Source of the DNA: Paralithodes platypus
Taxonomy: Eukaryota; Arthropoda; Malacostraca; Decapoda; Lithodidae
DNA length: 64,000 nucleotides
Assembly: GCA_032716605.1 (NCBI GenBank)
Contig: CM064517.1
Span: forward strand, 28,226,719-28,290,718
Reading direction: 5' to 3'
Both the position numbers and the translations under genes were made by a program. This document shows positions 33,991 through 46,082 of this stretch, piece by piece. The first letter of the stretch is position 1. Every line of letters begins with the position of its first letter. Under the pieces are notes generated by a model. The model worked only from the letters and a program-made list of their open reading frames with translations. It searched no databases and was not told the DNA's origin.

Positions 33991-34139
33991 AGCAAAGCCT
34001 CTCTCCTTTTAGCTGGCCGTTCATCTTCTCGTATATGGGTTTCGTGAGAGAGGTTCTAGTTCCAGTTTCTCACGGGTCCGTCTAGCCTAGTCATTTGTTT
34101 GTGTTGCATTCCTAATCAACACCATCCACTTTCCATACG

Positions 34140-34920
34140 CAGCCTCCCATTCTTATCAACAAAACTCTCCCTCTGTCTCTCTATCTCCCACTCTCTCTGT
34201 CTCTCTCTCTCTCTCCTTTCCTTCAACTTTCCTCTTTCTATCGGATATGCCATCTCTACTAGAATTAATATGCCTATTATGTCACGTCAAGTACCTCTTT
34301 TCGTATTTATCTGTCTTCATGACAATATGACAATAGGAATCATTCATAGCCTTTCGATTTTGCAAAATTTGTGATAGATTTCTCAATAATACCTCGACGA
34401 TTGTGCCATTATATTTATCTAATAACCACACGTCTTTGTTAATAACTAATGACATTTATTTTCATTTGTTTTCACTCCTCGACCTTCAGCGTATTTCAAT
34501 ACATATGTGGCATTACTGTCTATTTCAAATTAACCTCGATACCTTTTACCGACACGTTTCCGGTGAATGTCAATAACTATCGTGTCTTTGTATCTGGTTC
34601 CCGTGTTGCTATCTCCGTTCCATAGTTCCAATCTCCGCTACCGACTCTGTGTGTCACGTAACTTGCCGTAGTGGAGGGAAAACAGTATGACCCTTACCCT
34701 CACTCTTCTGCGTTAGCGTTAGCGTTTTTCCTGTATGTATCTGTGTCTCTTTTGTCTCTCTCTCTCACACACTCTCTCTCTCTTCTTCTTTCTATCTCTC
34801 TCTGACACACTCTCTGCCTCTCTCACGCACACACTCACTCATTTTCTCTCTCTCTCTCTCTCTCATTCCCGTTTTCTCTCTCTCTCTCTCTCATTCCCGT
34901 TTTCTCTTTCTAGTTTATCG
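34140..34920. repeat. CT-rich low-complexity tracts
   Basis: (CT)n patches at 34190-34215, 34758-34805 and 34840-34905 with ordinary AT-rich sequence between; the 34735-34929 frame is an artefact. Confidence 0.7.
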
Positions 34921-34929
34921 TATTCCTAA

Positions 34930-35460
34930 CTAATTTTTTTTCTAATTGTCTTTCTGCTCGTTCCTCTCCCTCTCCTCCCAAATAGAATAAACATAACAAA
35001 TAAATAAAGCATAACACACACACACATAACTGTAATTGACTCTTTTCCCTAGTATGATATACATTTGTCCATATTATATACATCTCCTCCTTTAACTCCA
35101 ATGTGTTTCCCTTCCTTCAATAAATAGTTTTCATTTTTCTAATATCATAATTGTTCAGCTTGATTCTCTGCCTAGGTAGCTTTCCCAAACATAATTATCA
35201 ACTTTCCTATTTTCCAGACTCTCTATCACGTCACTGTTAAGCTTGCTATCATCCTATATTATATATATCAGTTAGTTAAAATTAGGACTTCAGAGGCTAT
35301 AAACCGTTCTAGATTATTAAGCCAGCACACCGCAAGTCAAGAATAACGTCAGGACTGGCGCCCCTTTTCTAGAGCTCCAGTCCCTTGGCTACCACACGTA
35401 TTGGCTTTCTATCATATGATCCTCAAATGAACCAACCCCACGTCATATAATCCTCCTCTT
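34930..35460. other. No gene seen
   Basis: AT-rich single-copy-looking sequence. Confidence 0.35.
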
Positions 35461-35469
35461 TCATCCAAC

Positions 35470-36105
35470 TCCCCCCCCCCTAACTCTCTTTCTACACCCT
35501 CCCCTCCCCCCCCCCCCCAAGTGACGCAGCACTCCAGTAACCTCCTCCTCCCCCTCGCTCCCCCCCCCCCCCCCAAATCTCTTTCTACACCCTCCCCCGC
35601 TCTCTCCCCCCCCCCCCCCCCCAGGGGCCGCAGCACTCCAGTAACCCCCTCCTCCCCTCGCTCCCCCCCCCCCCCCCCTGCCCCAGGCTATCACACGGAA
35701 AATGGAACACGGGGGGAGGGGGGCGGAGGGGGGGAGGGGGGGGGCTAGGGGGCATTGCATGAACCTATGTGAGGGAGGGGAGGGGGAGCTAAAGGCTGTT
35801 GAATCGAATGGAATATTATCGTAGCTTTTCTTATACATGGTAGTCTTCTTTTTATTGTTTNNNNNNNNNNNNNNNNNNNNNNNNNNNNNNNNNNNNNNNN
35901 NNNNNNNNNNNNNNNNNNNNNNNNNNNNNNNNNNNNNNNNNNNNNNNNNNNNNNNNNNNNGAGGGTAGGGGATGGGGGGGAGAGAGGTCGGGAGGGGGGA
36001 CGAGGGTAAGGGAGGGGGGGGGAGAGGGTAGGGAGGGGGGGGAGAGAGGTGGGCAGGGGGGAGAGGGTAGGGAGGGGGGAGAGGGTAGGGAGGGGGAATA
36101 GGTGG
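35470..36105. repeat. Poly-C / poly-G imperfect repeat with assembly gap
   Basis: Repeated CTCTTTCTACACCCTCCCC units separated by long C runs (35470-35680), then G runs (35710-35790). The N gap follows, then GAGGGTAGGGGGG-type units (35961-36105). Frames spanning it, including one crossing the Ns, are meaningless. Confidence 0.9.
35861..35960. other. Assembly gap, 100 N
   Basis: Exactly 100 Ns, the usual placeholder for unknown length. Confidence 0.99.
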
Positions 36106-36444
36106 TTTAATACATATGGAAGTTATGTATTCAAGCTGCCAGACAACAATTGCCCGCAAGAATTGAGGGAAAAATCGCTCTTGTGACACCCCCTATTAGC
36201 CGAGGCCCTGTTGCTCCCCCTATCCTCCCCCTTCCCTCCCCCGAGAAGGAGGGAGGAATTAAGAGAGAGAGGGAGCGATTTAGAGAGATAGGTGAAACGA
36301 GGTAACCTCGAAACAGCACCAACTATTTTTGCCGACTTTACAATGACTTTACAATGACTTTACAATGACTTTTCTTAACTATATACAATTTAACCAACAC
36401 AACCTAAACTTCCTTAGAAACGGCCCCCCCCCCCCGAAATGTTG

Positions 36445-36575
36445 TTTTAGATGCTTATGTTCTGGGTGTGGTGTCCCGAGTTCGAATCCCGGGAGGACCA
36501 TATGCTTTCATTAGTTCATTCAAGTACATTGGGGTTTGTAATTGATGATTAATGTTAAGAACGGGGCGTTACTTA
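36445..36575 (+). mobile_element. SINE-1 copy 3, head truncated
   Basis: Starts within the head at TTTTAGATGCTTATGTTCTG after a poly-C run; B box GAGTTCGAATCCCGGG and the full body to GGGGCGTTACTTAT. Confidence 0.8.
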
Positions 36576-36593
36576 TTTGTGAGGCTAATATAC

Positions 36594-36665
36594 CAGGCCA
36601 GCCCAGGGCTCGAACCCGGGTCCCCACACTTACGAGGCGAATACTCTCGCCACTAGATCAAGAGA
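36594..36665 (-). mobile_element. tRNA-like SINE head
   Basis: Minus strand: TCTAGTGGCGAGAGTATTCG as A-box region, perfect B box GGTTCGAGCCC inside CCCGGGTTCGAGCCCTGGG. 3' flank has no matching acceptor strand, so SINE rather than a functional tRNA. Confidence 0.5.
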
Positions 36666-36771
36666 AGTACTCCACTTGGGCTGATAGCTCAAGTGATTTT
36701 CTACATCCAGTTCTGTTAAGCACTTGCCACAATTGCTGGCATTACAGAAGGGGGGGGGGAATTGAGAGAGG

Positions 36772-37712
36772 CAGGGAGGTTGGTTTGAAACAGGGGTGTG
36801 TGATGTCCCCGTGGTTGTTTATTGTATATATGGATGGAATCATGAAAGAAATACTATCAAGAGCAGTGGATGTGGGTGTATCGCTGAAAAGGGAGGGAAT
36901 TGAGTGGAAGCTACCTATACTGCTGTTTGCGGATGATACAGTTCTGATGAGTGATAATGAATGGGAGTTGCAGGGTCTGGTAAATGAGTTTGGAACAGTG
37001 TGCGAAAAACGGAATTTGAAGGTAAATGCGGGGAAGAGCAAGGTTATGGTCTTCGAAAGGGGTGAAGTCACAGAGTGTGAGGTGATGAAGCTGAACGGTC
37101 AGGCTATGGAGATCGTCAACTTTTTAAGTATCGGGCAGTGTGTTGAGTAAAGATGGGACTATGGATGAAGAAGTGCGGGAGAGGGTTGTAGGAACGCTGA
37201 AAGCAGTAACAAGAAATAGAGTGGTCAGTATGGAAGTGAAGAAGTCCTTGCATGACAGTGTGGTAATCCCGACACTGACTTACGGAAGCGAAGCATGGAC
37301 GTTGGTTGAGAGACTCAGACCAAGAGTGAGAGCAATGGAAATGAATTACTTAAGAAGTGCGTGCGGAGTTACATGGAGGGATAGACAGACTAATGAGGAA
37401 GTAAGAAGGAGGTGTGGTGTGAAGGTAGATGTGCTGGAAAGTGTGAAAAGGAACAACATGAGATGGTTCGGCCATAATTATGGAACGTATGGAAAGCGAG
37501 AGAATGACTAAGAGGGTGTACGAGAGCGAGGTGGAGGGACAGAGAGGGAGAGGTAGACCGAATGAGAGGTGGAAGGATGGAGTGAGGAAGTACATGAACG
37601 AAGGCGGTGCTGGTTGGGGGGAGGGGCGTCGACTGACTGGGGACAGAGGTGCATGGGGGCGGTTCGTTCGTGGCCACCCCTTCGGGGATCGCGGCGTCAG
37701 GCAATAGATAGG
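36772..37712 (+). pseudogene. RTE-like LINE fragment, copy 2
   Basis: Plus-strand twin of 3290-4388. GLKQGC and an MSPWLF box start near 36780, FADD near 36930, and VNAGKSKVMVF follows. A frame break near 37115-37130 precedes the C-terminal frame (37140-37511) with TYGSEAWTL and WRDRQTNEEV. A second break near 37480 separates RPNERWKDGVRKYM to the end, followed by GGCAATAGATAG. 5'-truncated; at least two frame breaks. The first 75 codons of the 36542-37150 frame are SINE sequence, not element. Confidence 0.85.
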
Positions 37713-37719
37713 GAGGGAT

Positions 37720-38110
37720 TTATTTACTGTAAGATGGGAAGAATTTGTTGAAGGAGGATGGAATTTATAAAGGGGGGAGGAATTGGAATTTAGATAATGC
37801 AGATGCTAATTATATATAGCATGAAGGAGGAATTTATCGAGTTAGGGAGGAGTTTGGATTGGGGAGGGAGGGTGGGATTCAAGAGGGAGGGAGGAATTGA
37901 GAGAGGGAGGGAATGTGGGTTTGGCGAGGGAGGGAAAGAGGGATTGAAGAAAAAGGAATGAAATGAAAGAAGGAAGAATGGGATGAAAAATAGAGGGAGT
38001 GTTTTATAAGAAGAAAGAGATCAGAAAGAAAATGTTAGATAAATAGATAGATACAGATAGATGATAGACAATTAGAGATAGAGAAATAAATAAGTAAATC
38101 TAGTCAAGTA
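37720..38110. other. Purine-rich tract, no gene
   Basis: GGAGGGAGG-type imperfect repeats and GATA units (38041-38070). Leads into segmental duplication copy 2. Confidence 0.5.
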
Positions 38111-38517
38111 GAAATTGGAGTTGAAGGAGGGAAAGAAGGAAGGGAGGAGAGGGGGAGGAATGAATAAACAAAAGAGCAAATGAATGGATGAACACATACA
38201 TTAAAGAGGAACACAAATAGAATGACGGACAAAATGAATGAATGAATATATGAATTATATAAATGAATGAACGGAGGAAAGATATATTACTGCAGGAATA
38301 AGTGAAGGAAGACTGCAATGAATGAATGGAGAAATGAATGAAGTAAGGAAGGAAGATGTATGAAGAAAAGAAGCAAGCATAGAATGGATCGAGTGAGTGA
38401 GTGAAATAGACAGGGGTGAAGAATGAAAGTATAAAATTATTATCCAGCAACGAAAGCGGGGGAGGGGCAGGGTTTGGATGGAATGAATGAAGAAAGATAG
38501 AAGAAATCTATTGTTGT

Positions 38518-38519
<2 letters not shown>

Positions 38520-38559
<40 letters not shown>

Positions 38560-38660
38560 AGGAGAGAGAGAGAGGCGAGGGCGAGAGAGAGAGAGAGAGA
38601 GAGAAGGGGGGGGGGGGCGAGGGGGAGGGAGGAATAGAAACGGGGAGTAAAAGGGGATGA
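38520..38660. repeat. (AG)n and G-rich polypurine tract upstream of promoter
   Basis: AG dinucleotides 38520-38605, then poly-G with A interruptions to about 38770. A G-rich polypurine tract occupies the same place upstream of duplicate 1. Confidence 0.9.
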
Positions 38661-38822
38661 AAAGCCTGTTGGAGAGGGGGAAGGTAGGGAGGGAGGGAGG
38701 GGGAATAGGTGAATGGGGGTGAGGGGATAAGAAGGGAGGGGGTGTCTATAGGAGAGGGGGGGGGGGGGTGACAGGGGAGGCGGAGGGGAGCGAGAGAAAT
38801 GCGAAGGAGGGAATGTTGTAGA

Positions 38823-38855
38823 TATAAAAGAGGTGGACTTCCTGCGGTCATCTCA
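38823..38855 (+). promoter_or_regulatory. Core promoter, duplicate 2
   Basis: TATAAAAG at 38823-38830 and initiator-like TCATCTCA at 38848-38855, 25-27 bases apart. The TATA box, spacing, initiator start TCATC and downstream GGACTTCCTG element are all shared with 11748-11779, which argues for function. Best candidate promoter of the gene at 46943. Confidence 0.75.
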
Positions 38856-38929
38856 TAAACCTTCTACACCAGGATTAGGAAACACCACCTCCTCCTCCTC
38901 CACCACTCTACTCCCTCAGCACCTTCGTC
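38850..38929 (+). other. Non-coding first exon, duplicate 2
   Basis: About 80 bases from the inferred start to donor GTGAGTAT at 38930. The block CTACACCAGGATTAGGAAAC is identical in the other duplicate. The acceptor at 46941-46942 lies immediately before the gene's ATG, so the gene needs an upstream 5' UTR exon, and this is the nearest good one. The join would span an intron of 8.0 kb. RNA evidence is not available here. Confidence 0.6.
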
Positions 38930-39242
38930 GTGAGTATATCCCACAGAAGGTGTTTGTCGTGGTGGAGGGCCTTTGATTTTGGTGGAAGGGCGTCGGCGTG
39001 GCGATAAAGTGTGCAAAGAAGTGGAAGCGGTGGATGAAACGGAAATGGGGTGGAATATGAAGTGTGAAGTAGAGAACGTCTGTTAAAGTGGATCGATCAT
39101 GTGGATTCGGTGTAAGAGGCGTACTGGGATTTATCTACTGTAGTGCACGTCAGAGATATCGAGTATCGAGTTAGTATGAAAGGCTTATAATAACAATTTA
39201 TCAATTGTAAGGGAAGTAAATCTGAGAGTTTAATGATAAAAG

Positions 39243-39390
39243 TAACGCCCCGTTCTTAACATTAATCATCAATTACAAACCCCAATGTACTTGAATAAAC
39301 TAATGAAAGCATATAGTCCTCCCGGGATTCGAACTCGGGACACCACACTCAGAACATAAGCACCTAAACCATTACACCACCAACACAGTT
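39243..39390 (-). mobile_element. SINE-1 copy 4
   Basis: Body from GTAACGCCCCGTTC, B box near 39320-39340, A-box end at about 39388. Inserted into segmental copy 2 after duplication: copy 1 reads straight through at about 12333-12340. Confidence 0.85.
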
Positions 39391-39585
39391 AATAATATCA
39401 CAGAACTGAGCCTCTACAGGGATATATTATAGTGGAGGATGTTTTAAAGAGCAGAACAAATAAATATTATGCATTGGGAAAACTTTGGAGGCAGTTGGAA
39501 TTGCGAACACATAAACTTGGATTAAGTAGTGTAAAAGAATATATTCACTAAAGGCATACGAGAAGCACCGGAAGAATGATAGAGC

Positions 39586-40168
39586 AGACAGCATCCATGA
39601 ACGTTATATATACAGCAAACAGCATCCATGAACGTTATATATACAGCAAACAGCATCCATGAACGTTATATATACAGCAGACAGCATCCATGAACGTTAT
39701 ATATACAGCAGACAGCATCCATGAACGTTATATATACAGCAGACAGCATCCATGAACGTTATATACAGCAGACAGCTTCCATGAACGTTATATATACAGC
39801 AGACAGCATCCATGAACGTTATATATACAGCAGACAGCATCCATGAACGTTATATATACAGCAGACAGCATCCATGAACGTTATATATACAGCAGACAGC
39901 ATCCATGAACGTTATATACAGCAGACAGCATCCATGAACGTTATATATACAGCAGACAGCATCCATGAACGTTATATATACAGCAGACAGCATCCATGAA
40001 CGTTATATATACAGCAGACAGCATCCATGAACGTTATATATACAGCAGACAGCATCCATGAACGTTATATATACAGCAAACAGCATCCATGAACGTTATA
40101 TATACAGCAGACAACATCCATGAACGTTATATATACAGCAGACAGCATCCATGAACGTTATATATACA
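39586..40168. repeat. 31-bp minisatellite, about 19 copies
   Basis: Unit CAGCATCCATGAACGTTATA plus TATACAGCAGA, with A/G alternatives and a few two-base deletions in the AT part. It derives from the single CATATCCATGAACGTCATAT segment that flanks the 27-bp array in copy 1. Confidence 0.95.
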
Positions 40169-40218
40169 GTATATACCAATTTATATAACGCTCATGAATA
40201 CTGTCTGCGATATCATTT

Positions 40219-40300
40219 CTTAGTCCGAGGCTGTGTTATATATGTTAGAGGATGTAAGCTTAGTCCGAGGCTGTGTTATATATGTTAGAGGATGTAAGCT
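40219..40300. repeat. 40-bp tandem dimer
   Basis: CTTAGTCCGAGGCTGTGTTA plus TATATGTTAGAGGATGTAAG occurs twice back to back. Confidence 0.9.
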
Positions 40301-40332
40301 TAGCAGGATATATATATATATATATATATATT

Positions 40333-40583
40333 TTCCTATGTGGATGAGGGAGACAAAAGGCAAAAATTGCCTGTGACGAGTGCCTCCCCAAGAAGTAAAT
40401 GTGACAGGGCCAAAATCAAGGAACGTTCGAACCAAAATGTCTGGACACACGGAGTTTGAAACAATTTAAATCATAGGATGAGGGAAAGATGGATTCAGGG
40501 AGAGAATTCCAGAGCTCAGCCGTTGAATAGAAGAAAGATTGGGAGTAACGTTTCACTCTTGAGTTGGAGAGTTGTACATAGTA
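40333..40583 (-). mobile_element. LINE-L 3' end
   Basis: Reverse complement matches the last 250 bases of LINE-L. Flanked by AGGATAT on both sides (about 40303-40309 and 40584-40590), a plausible target-site duplication; segmental copy 1 has the empty site. Confidence 0.8.
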
Positions 40584-40843
40584 GGATATGATCATCATAG
40601 GCTACCATCATGACAGCTGTGATCATGACATACATACGCATGGAGCGATATGATCACGGGCGTAGGACATAGTCAGCATAGAAAGAATTGTCAGTACATG
40701 ATACTATTACGTATGATTTTGGTAGAAGTACATGCTTGTGCTAGGCAACGATTATGGTTGAAAATTGCAAAACACTGTAGTTAAGAAGAATATGGTCATC
40801 AAAAGTTATTAATTATTGTAACGACTAGATAGATATCTCGCTC

Positions 40844-41222
40844 TTAAGGGGGGGTCACCGGCTTTTTGTTTACTTGTCTCTCTTTCCCTGGCTTGTATCC
40901 ATTCGGCCCCATTCAGCCAACTGTTTTAACACGTTTATCCCCATCCAGATGTCGATTTCTTCCTGGCGAACGGTAGCGAGCCAGCATTGTATGGAGAAAT
41001 CCGGTTTCGCCGGAGAAATTGTTCTATCGAAAAATGTACAAAAATGAGGTTGCTATCAAAACAAAAACATATATATGCTGGCTCGCTACCGCTCGCCAAG
41101 AAAATATTGACACCTGGATGGGGATAAACGTCTTAAAACAGTAGGCTGAATGGGGCCGAATGGATGCAAGCCAAAGAGCCCACCGGCTACAAAGAGAAAA
41201 AAAGCGAGGTGGGCTCCCTTAA
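40844..41222. mobile_element. MITE-B copy 4
   Basis: TTAAGGGGGGGTCACCGG at left; right arm closes GAGGTGGGCTCCCTTAA (41219-41222). Central CCGGTTTCGCCGG hairpin; orientation of the centre opposite to copies 1-3. Confidence 0.8.
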
Positions 41223-41284
41223 CCCCCGATTAACTGGGTTTACAAACGAATAGCAGCACTTTATACAGGGCTATCCCATCCTGT

Positions 41285-41335
41285 ATTCACATAGGATCGG
41301 TAGTTGCCTTTTGCCTCCCTCACTCACAGAGAGAA
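41285..41335 (+). mobile_element. LINE-L terminal tip followed by poly-A
   Basis: CGGTAGTTGCCTTTTGCCTC then CCTCACTCACAGAGA and a poly-A run (41335-41354). Only the last 45 bases of the element. Confidence 0.65.
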
Positions 41336-42046
41336 AAAAAAAAAAAAAAAAAAACAGTCTCGTAAGGATCAATATATATGTTGTTGCTTGTTTTATTTTG
41401 TACTTTTGGAAGGCTATGATCAAGGTAACTATAATCATGATACAATAGGATCAAGGGTTATTGATAACTTTTGGATCATAACATCAGAGAAACATTCAGT
41501 AGACAACTATGACTATGGTAGCATATTATAAAAATACAATCATTTTTAGTAGTAGTTTAAATGACCACAAACAAAACAAATGACAGTATATAACAGAGTA
41601 GTAGAATATGGTCTACGGATATGCTGATGAATGAAATATGTAAGCATTGAAAAAGCTTACATTACAATCTAAGAATATAATAATATATTTCGAGCTACAA
41701 CAGTATGGAAATGGTATGAATAAATAGTATGATCATGATAGAACAATTTTCAAAGACAACGAATAAACGTAGTCATAATTCATGGAACATAATCATTAAT
41801 AATGATGTATTTTGTTTATAAGATGTGATCATGGCGAAATATGAAAGAGCTTACTTTTCACAAATCTTTAAATATAAATCTACTAATTACACAAGTTTAC
41901 CAAAATATATAATTTCCTAAAATATATTATTACTACCAACTTACATATGATACTAATATTGGCATAGTACTTCAGTGGAGTAAACATTTTTGTAAAAATG
42001 CAAAACAGACCTAATGAATACAAATTGAAAAACACACGTTGTTAGT

Positions 42047-42049
<3 letters not shown>

Positions 42050-42134
<85 letters not shown>
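42050..42134. repeat. (CT)n microsatellite, 85 bases
   Basis: Perfect CT dinucleotides. Confidence 0.95.
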
Positions 42135-42137
<3 letters not shown>

Positions 42138-42392
42138 CCACAGCCACTTCAATTCGCAAAGCCACAGCAATATAATCATCTTGCGATTTATTACCCACTT
42201 ATTTCAGCCACAAACTATTTGCCACTGGCGACAATGAAACAATGGAAATATAAAGTAGTGAGAGTTGAGTCGTATCATAATTATATAACCATGATTATTA
42301 TCAATTCATTGTACTATTTACAGTGTTTGATAATTTGAAAGATGATTGTCTCCAACAAAATTATAATACGAAAAATAAATAATTGCATATAC

Positions 42393-42398
<6 letters not shown>

Positions 42399-42470
<72 letters not shown>

Positions 42471-42519
42471 CGGTTATATAGATATATATATATATATATA
42501 TAGATATAATATATATATA
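42399..42519. repeat. (AT)n microsatellite
   Basis: AT run to 42465 then interrupted AT; directly abuts the LINE-L 5' truncation point. Confidence 0.95.
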
Positions 42520-43705
42520 GACATATCAAAAGCCTTAGAAAGAGTCTCGCACAAATCTATAATGTCTAAACTACCCTCCTTCGGTTTCTATCCCTCCATC
42601 TGTGCCTTTGTCTCTAATTTCCTCTCCGGCCATTCCATAGCTGCGGTTGTGGACGGCCATCGCTCACTTCCTCACCCTATAAACTCCGGTGTTCCTCAGG
42701 GCTCTGTCCTATCTCCTATTCTCTTTCTAATTTTTATAAATGACCTTCTCAACTGTACCTCAACTCCCATCCATTCATACGCAGACGACTCAACCTTACA
42801 CAACTCCATTAGTTTTTCAGAACGCCCAAGCCAGCAATTCCTCAACAACAAACGGAATGAAGCCATAGAACACTTAAATTCTGATCTAACTACTATCTCC
42901 AATTGGGGCAGAGAAAACCTTGTTACCTTTAATGTTTCCAAAACCCAATTTCTCCATCTATCTACCCGTCAGGAACTCCCTGCGGACTATCCCCTATTCT
43001 TCAACAATACAAAAATCAATCCTTCATCTTCTCTCAATATTCTTGGTGTCTCTTTTTCTTCTGTTCTCAGTTGGAAGAACCATATTACCAGTCTTGCTAA
43101 GGCAGCCTCCCAGAAGCTGGGTGTGCTCAACCGCCTTAGGGGGTTCTTTACCCCTGCACAGCTTCTTGCTCTGTACAGGGGCATAGTGCGTCCTTGTATT
43201 GAGTATTGTTCACATGTGTGGGGAGGTTCCTCTCGCACCGCTCTCCTAGACAAAATTGAAAGGAAGGCCTTTCGTATCATTAACTCCCGTCCACTCACCA
43301 ACTCTCTGCAATCTCTCTCTCTTCGCCGCAATGTTGCATCTCTCTCGCTATTCTATCGCTACTATAATAATCAGTGTTCCTCAGAGCTTTCCCAGTGTAT
43401 ACCACCTCCTTTACATAGGGCACGTGGTACCCGTCTTGCAACACAATCCCACCCCTACTCTGTGCAACTCTCCAACCCAAGAGTGAAACGTTACTCTCAG
43501 TCTTTCTTCTATTCAACAGTTAAGCTCTGGAACTCTCTCCCAGAATCAGTCTTTCCCTTTTCCTATGACTTAAATTGCTTCAAACTCCGTGTGTCCAGGC
43601 ATTTTAGCTCGAACGTCCCTTGATTTTGGCCCTGTCACTTTCAACTTTGGGGGAGGCACTCGCTATAGGCAGTTCTGCCTTTTGCCTCCCTCACTCACAT
43701 AGAAA
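42520..43705 (+). pseudogene. LINE-L (Jockey-type) retrotransposon, 5'-truncated, longest open copy
   Basis: Open frame 42520-43623, annotated from the first ATG at 42562 as 353 residues. It begins in motif A (DISKALERV, Asp kept). Next come GVPQGS (residues 43-48) and catalytic YADD (73-76), the thumb region, then LLALYRGIVRPCIEYC and LWNSLPESVFPFSYDLNCF. The stop is followed by an 80-base 3' UTR ending CCTCCCTCACTCACATAG and A-rich sequence. The N-terminal half of the reverse transcriptase and the endonuclease are absent, so it cannot move on its own. The intact frame marks it as the youngest LINE-L copy here. It lies in the inferred first intron of the gene at 46943, same strand. Confidence 0.9.
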
Positions 43706-43719
43706 AAACCGAAAACAAA

Positions 43720-43769
43720 ATATATATACCGGTATATATATATATACAGTATATACTGCATATATACTG

Positions 43770-43842
<73 letters not shown>

Positions 43843-43850
43843 ATATATGA
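43720..43850. repeat. (AT)n microsatellite
   Basis: AT tract with ACTGTATATACTG interruptions, between two LINE-L copies. Confidence 0.95.
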
Positions 43851-43851
43851 G

Positions 43852-44135
43852 GCCTTTCAACACATTCCCCACCGATATTATGTCCAACTCTCTAATCCAA
43901 GAGTGAACCGATTTTCCAAATCTGTCTTCTACTCAACAAGTAAACTCTGGAACTCTCTCCCTCATCATATGACTTAAACTGTTTCAAGCTACGTTTAGCC
44001 TATCCAGACATTATGACTCGAACGTGCCTTGAATTTGGCTCTCTATCACATTGCATTGTGGGGGGGGGGGGGGAATTGGGGGCACTTGTTACAGACAGTA
44101 TTGCTTTTTGTCTCCTTCATACTTACAGAAGAAAA
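43852..44135 (+). pseudogene. LINE-L 3' end, diverged
   Basis: CCAACTCTCTAATCCAAGAG, CTGGAACTCTCTCCCTC, GACTCGAACGTGCCTTGAAT, then a poly-G run and GGCACTTGTTACAGACAG in element order. A deletion removes part of the LPES..SYD region. Confidence 0.75.
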
Positions 44136-44244
44136 AAATATATACAGTCATCGGAAAGTACATAAAGGTAAATCATAAATGGACATGTCTAGTTAAATGT
44201 TTGCTACCACCCTCCGGAACCCTCTGTTTTCTATCTATCTGACA

Positions 44245-44335
44245 CACACAGTCACCCCCCCCCCCCACACCCACACTCACTCACACACACACACACTCAC
44301 ACACCCACACCCACACCCACACCCACACATCACTC
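44245..44335. repeat. Poly-C and CACACC repeats
   Basis: C run 44256-44266, then ACACTC and CCACAC hexanucleotides. Overlapping frames are artefacts. Confidence 0.85.
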
Positions 44336-44549
44336 CCACCAACGGCCTACATTTGACCAACCATCCAGCACAATGCACGGGAAATAGAACGGCCAACAAT
44401 CCAACTCTCCCCAACACTCGACAATCACGGCGGTCCCAAACTACTAGACCTTGCAAACTACCTACTTCCGGTCTGACGCGTTTATAGCACCAACAAACAC
44501 ACCTACTGCCTGACAACAATGTGCATGGCCTAAGGGGGGAATGGAGATA

Positions 44550-45411
<862 letters not shown>

Positions 45412-45487
<76 letters not shown>
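45412..45487. repeat. (AT)n then poly-T
   Basis: AT dinucleotides to 45455, then a 32-base T run. Confidence 0.95.
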
Positions 45488-45489
<2 letters not shown>

Positions 45490-46080
45490 CTATGCCATTT
45501 TCATTAATTTCTTGCAATTTTGTGCTTGTGTAGTATGCTCTTAACTTACATAATTTATACATTCTGTAAATTGCTTTTGGATCTGCATAGCCCTCAGCCA
45601 CAACGTTCTCCAGACTGTTTTGTCCTTGTAATGAGAGGAAATTACAAAAAGAAAATATATAAATGAAAATCGGTTTGAAAATAATATAAACTGATAGTCT
45701 TGGAGGGGGGGGGGGGGGTCGAGCCTTGCACGGAGAGTTAAAGTTTAGTAATATAATTACTTCCTTAACAATGTCTTAACGACTGTGATACTCTATACCT
45801 GTTACTAATACTAAATTACTAAATTCCTTTCTCTAATTATATTTGTCATAGATCAAAGTTGTATTATGATATACTAGTTACGAGGACTAAATAACTTACT
45901 TCATCTTTTCTTCATTACATACTGTAGGTATAAAAAAAGAAACAAAATATTATCATGGCATACTACTTATAGAGCCAAATGACTAACTTAACCCAAAGGC
46001 TGCGACGTTACTCTCGAAATGCTTTACTGGACGAATGTGACGTTCTTTCCAGAACATAATACTTAATTAATTAATTAAAA
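45490..46080. other. No gene seen
   Basis: AT-rich, with a G run (45706-45718). Confidence 0.4.
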
Positions 46081-46082
46081 AA

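Larger units (their letters stand above)
38110..42140 (+). repeat. Segmental duplication, copy 2 (promoter plus first exon)
   Basis: Counterpart of 11188-13400. It is longer because of a SINE-1 (39243-39390), a 31-bp minisatellite (39586-40168), a LINE-L end (40333-40583), a MITE-B (40844-41222) and a LINE-L tip (41285-41335). Copy 1 preserves the unoccupied positions for the SINE (about 12333-12340) and LINE (about 12735-12745). This is the copy nearer to the coding exons. Confidence 0.85.

Noticed and set aside
35461..36189. 242-codon frame crossing the N run
   Set aside because: Includes the gap as unknown residues and reads poly-C/poly-G repeat; not a gene.
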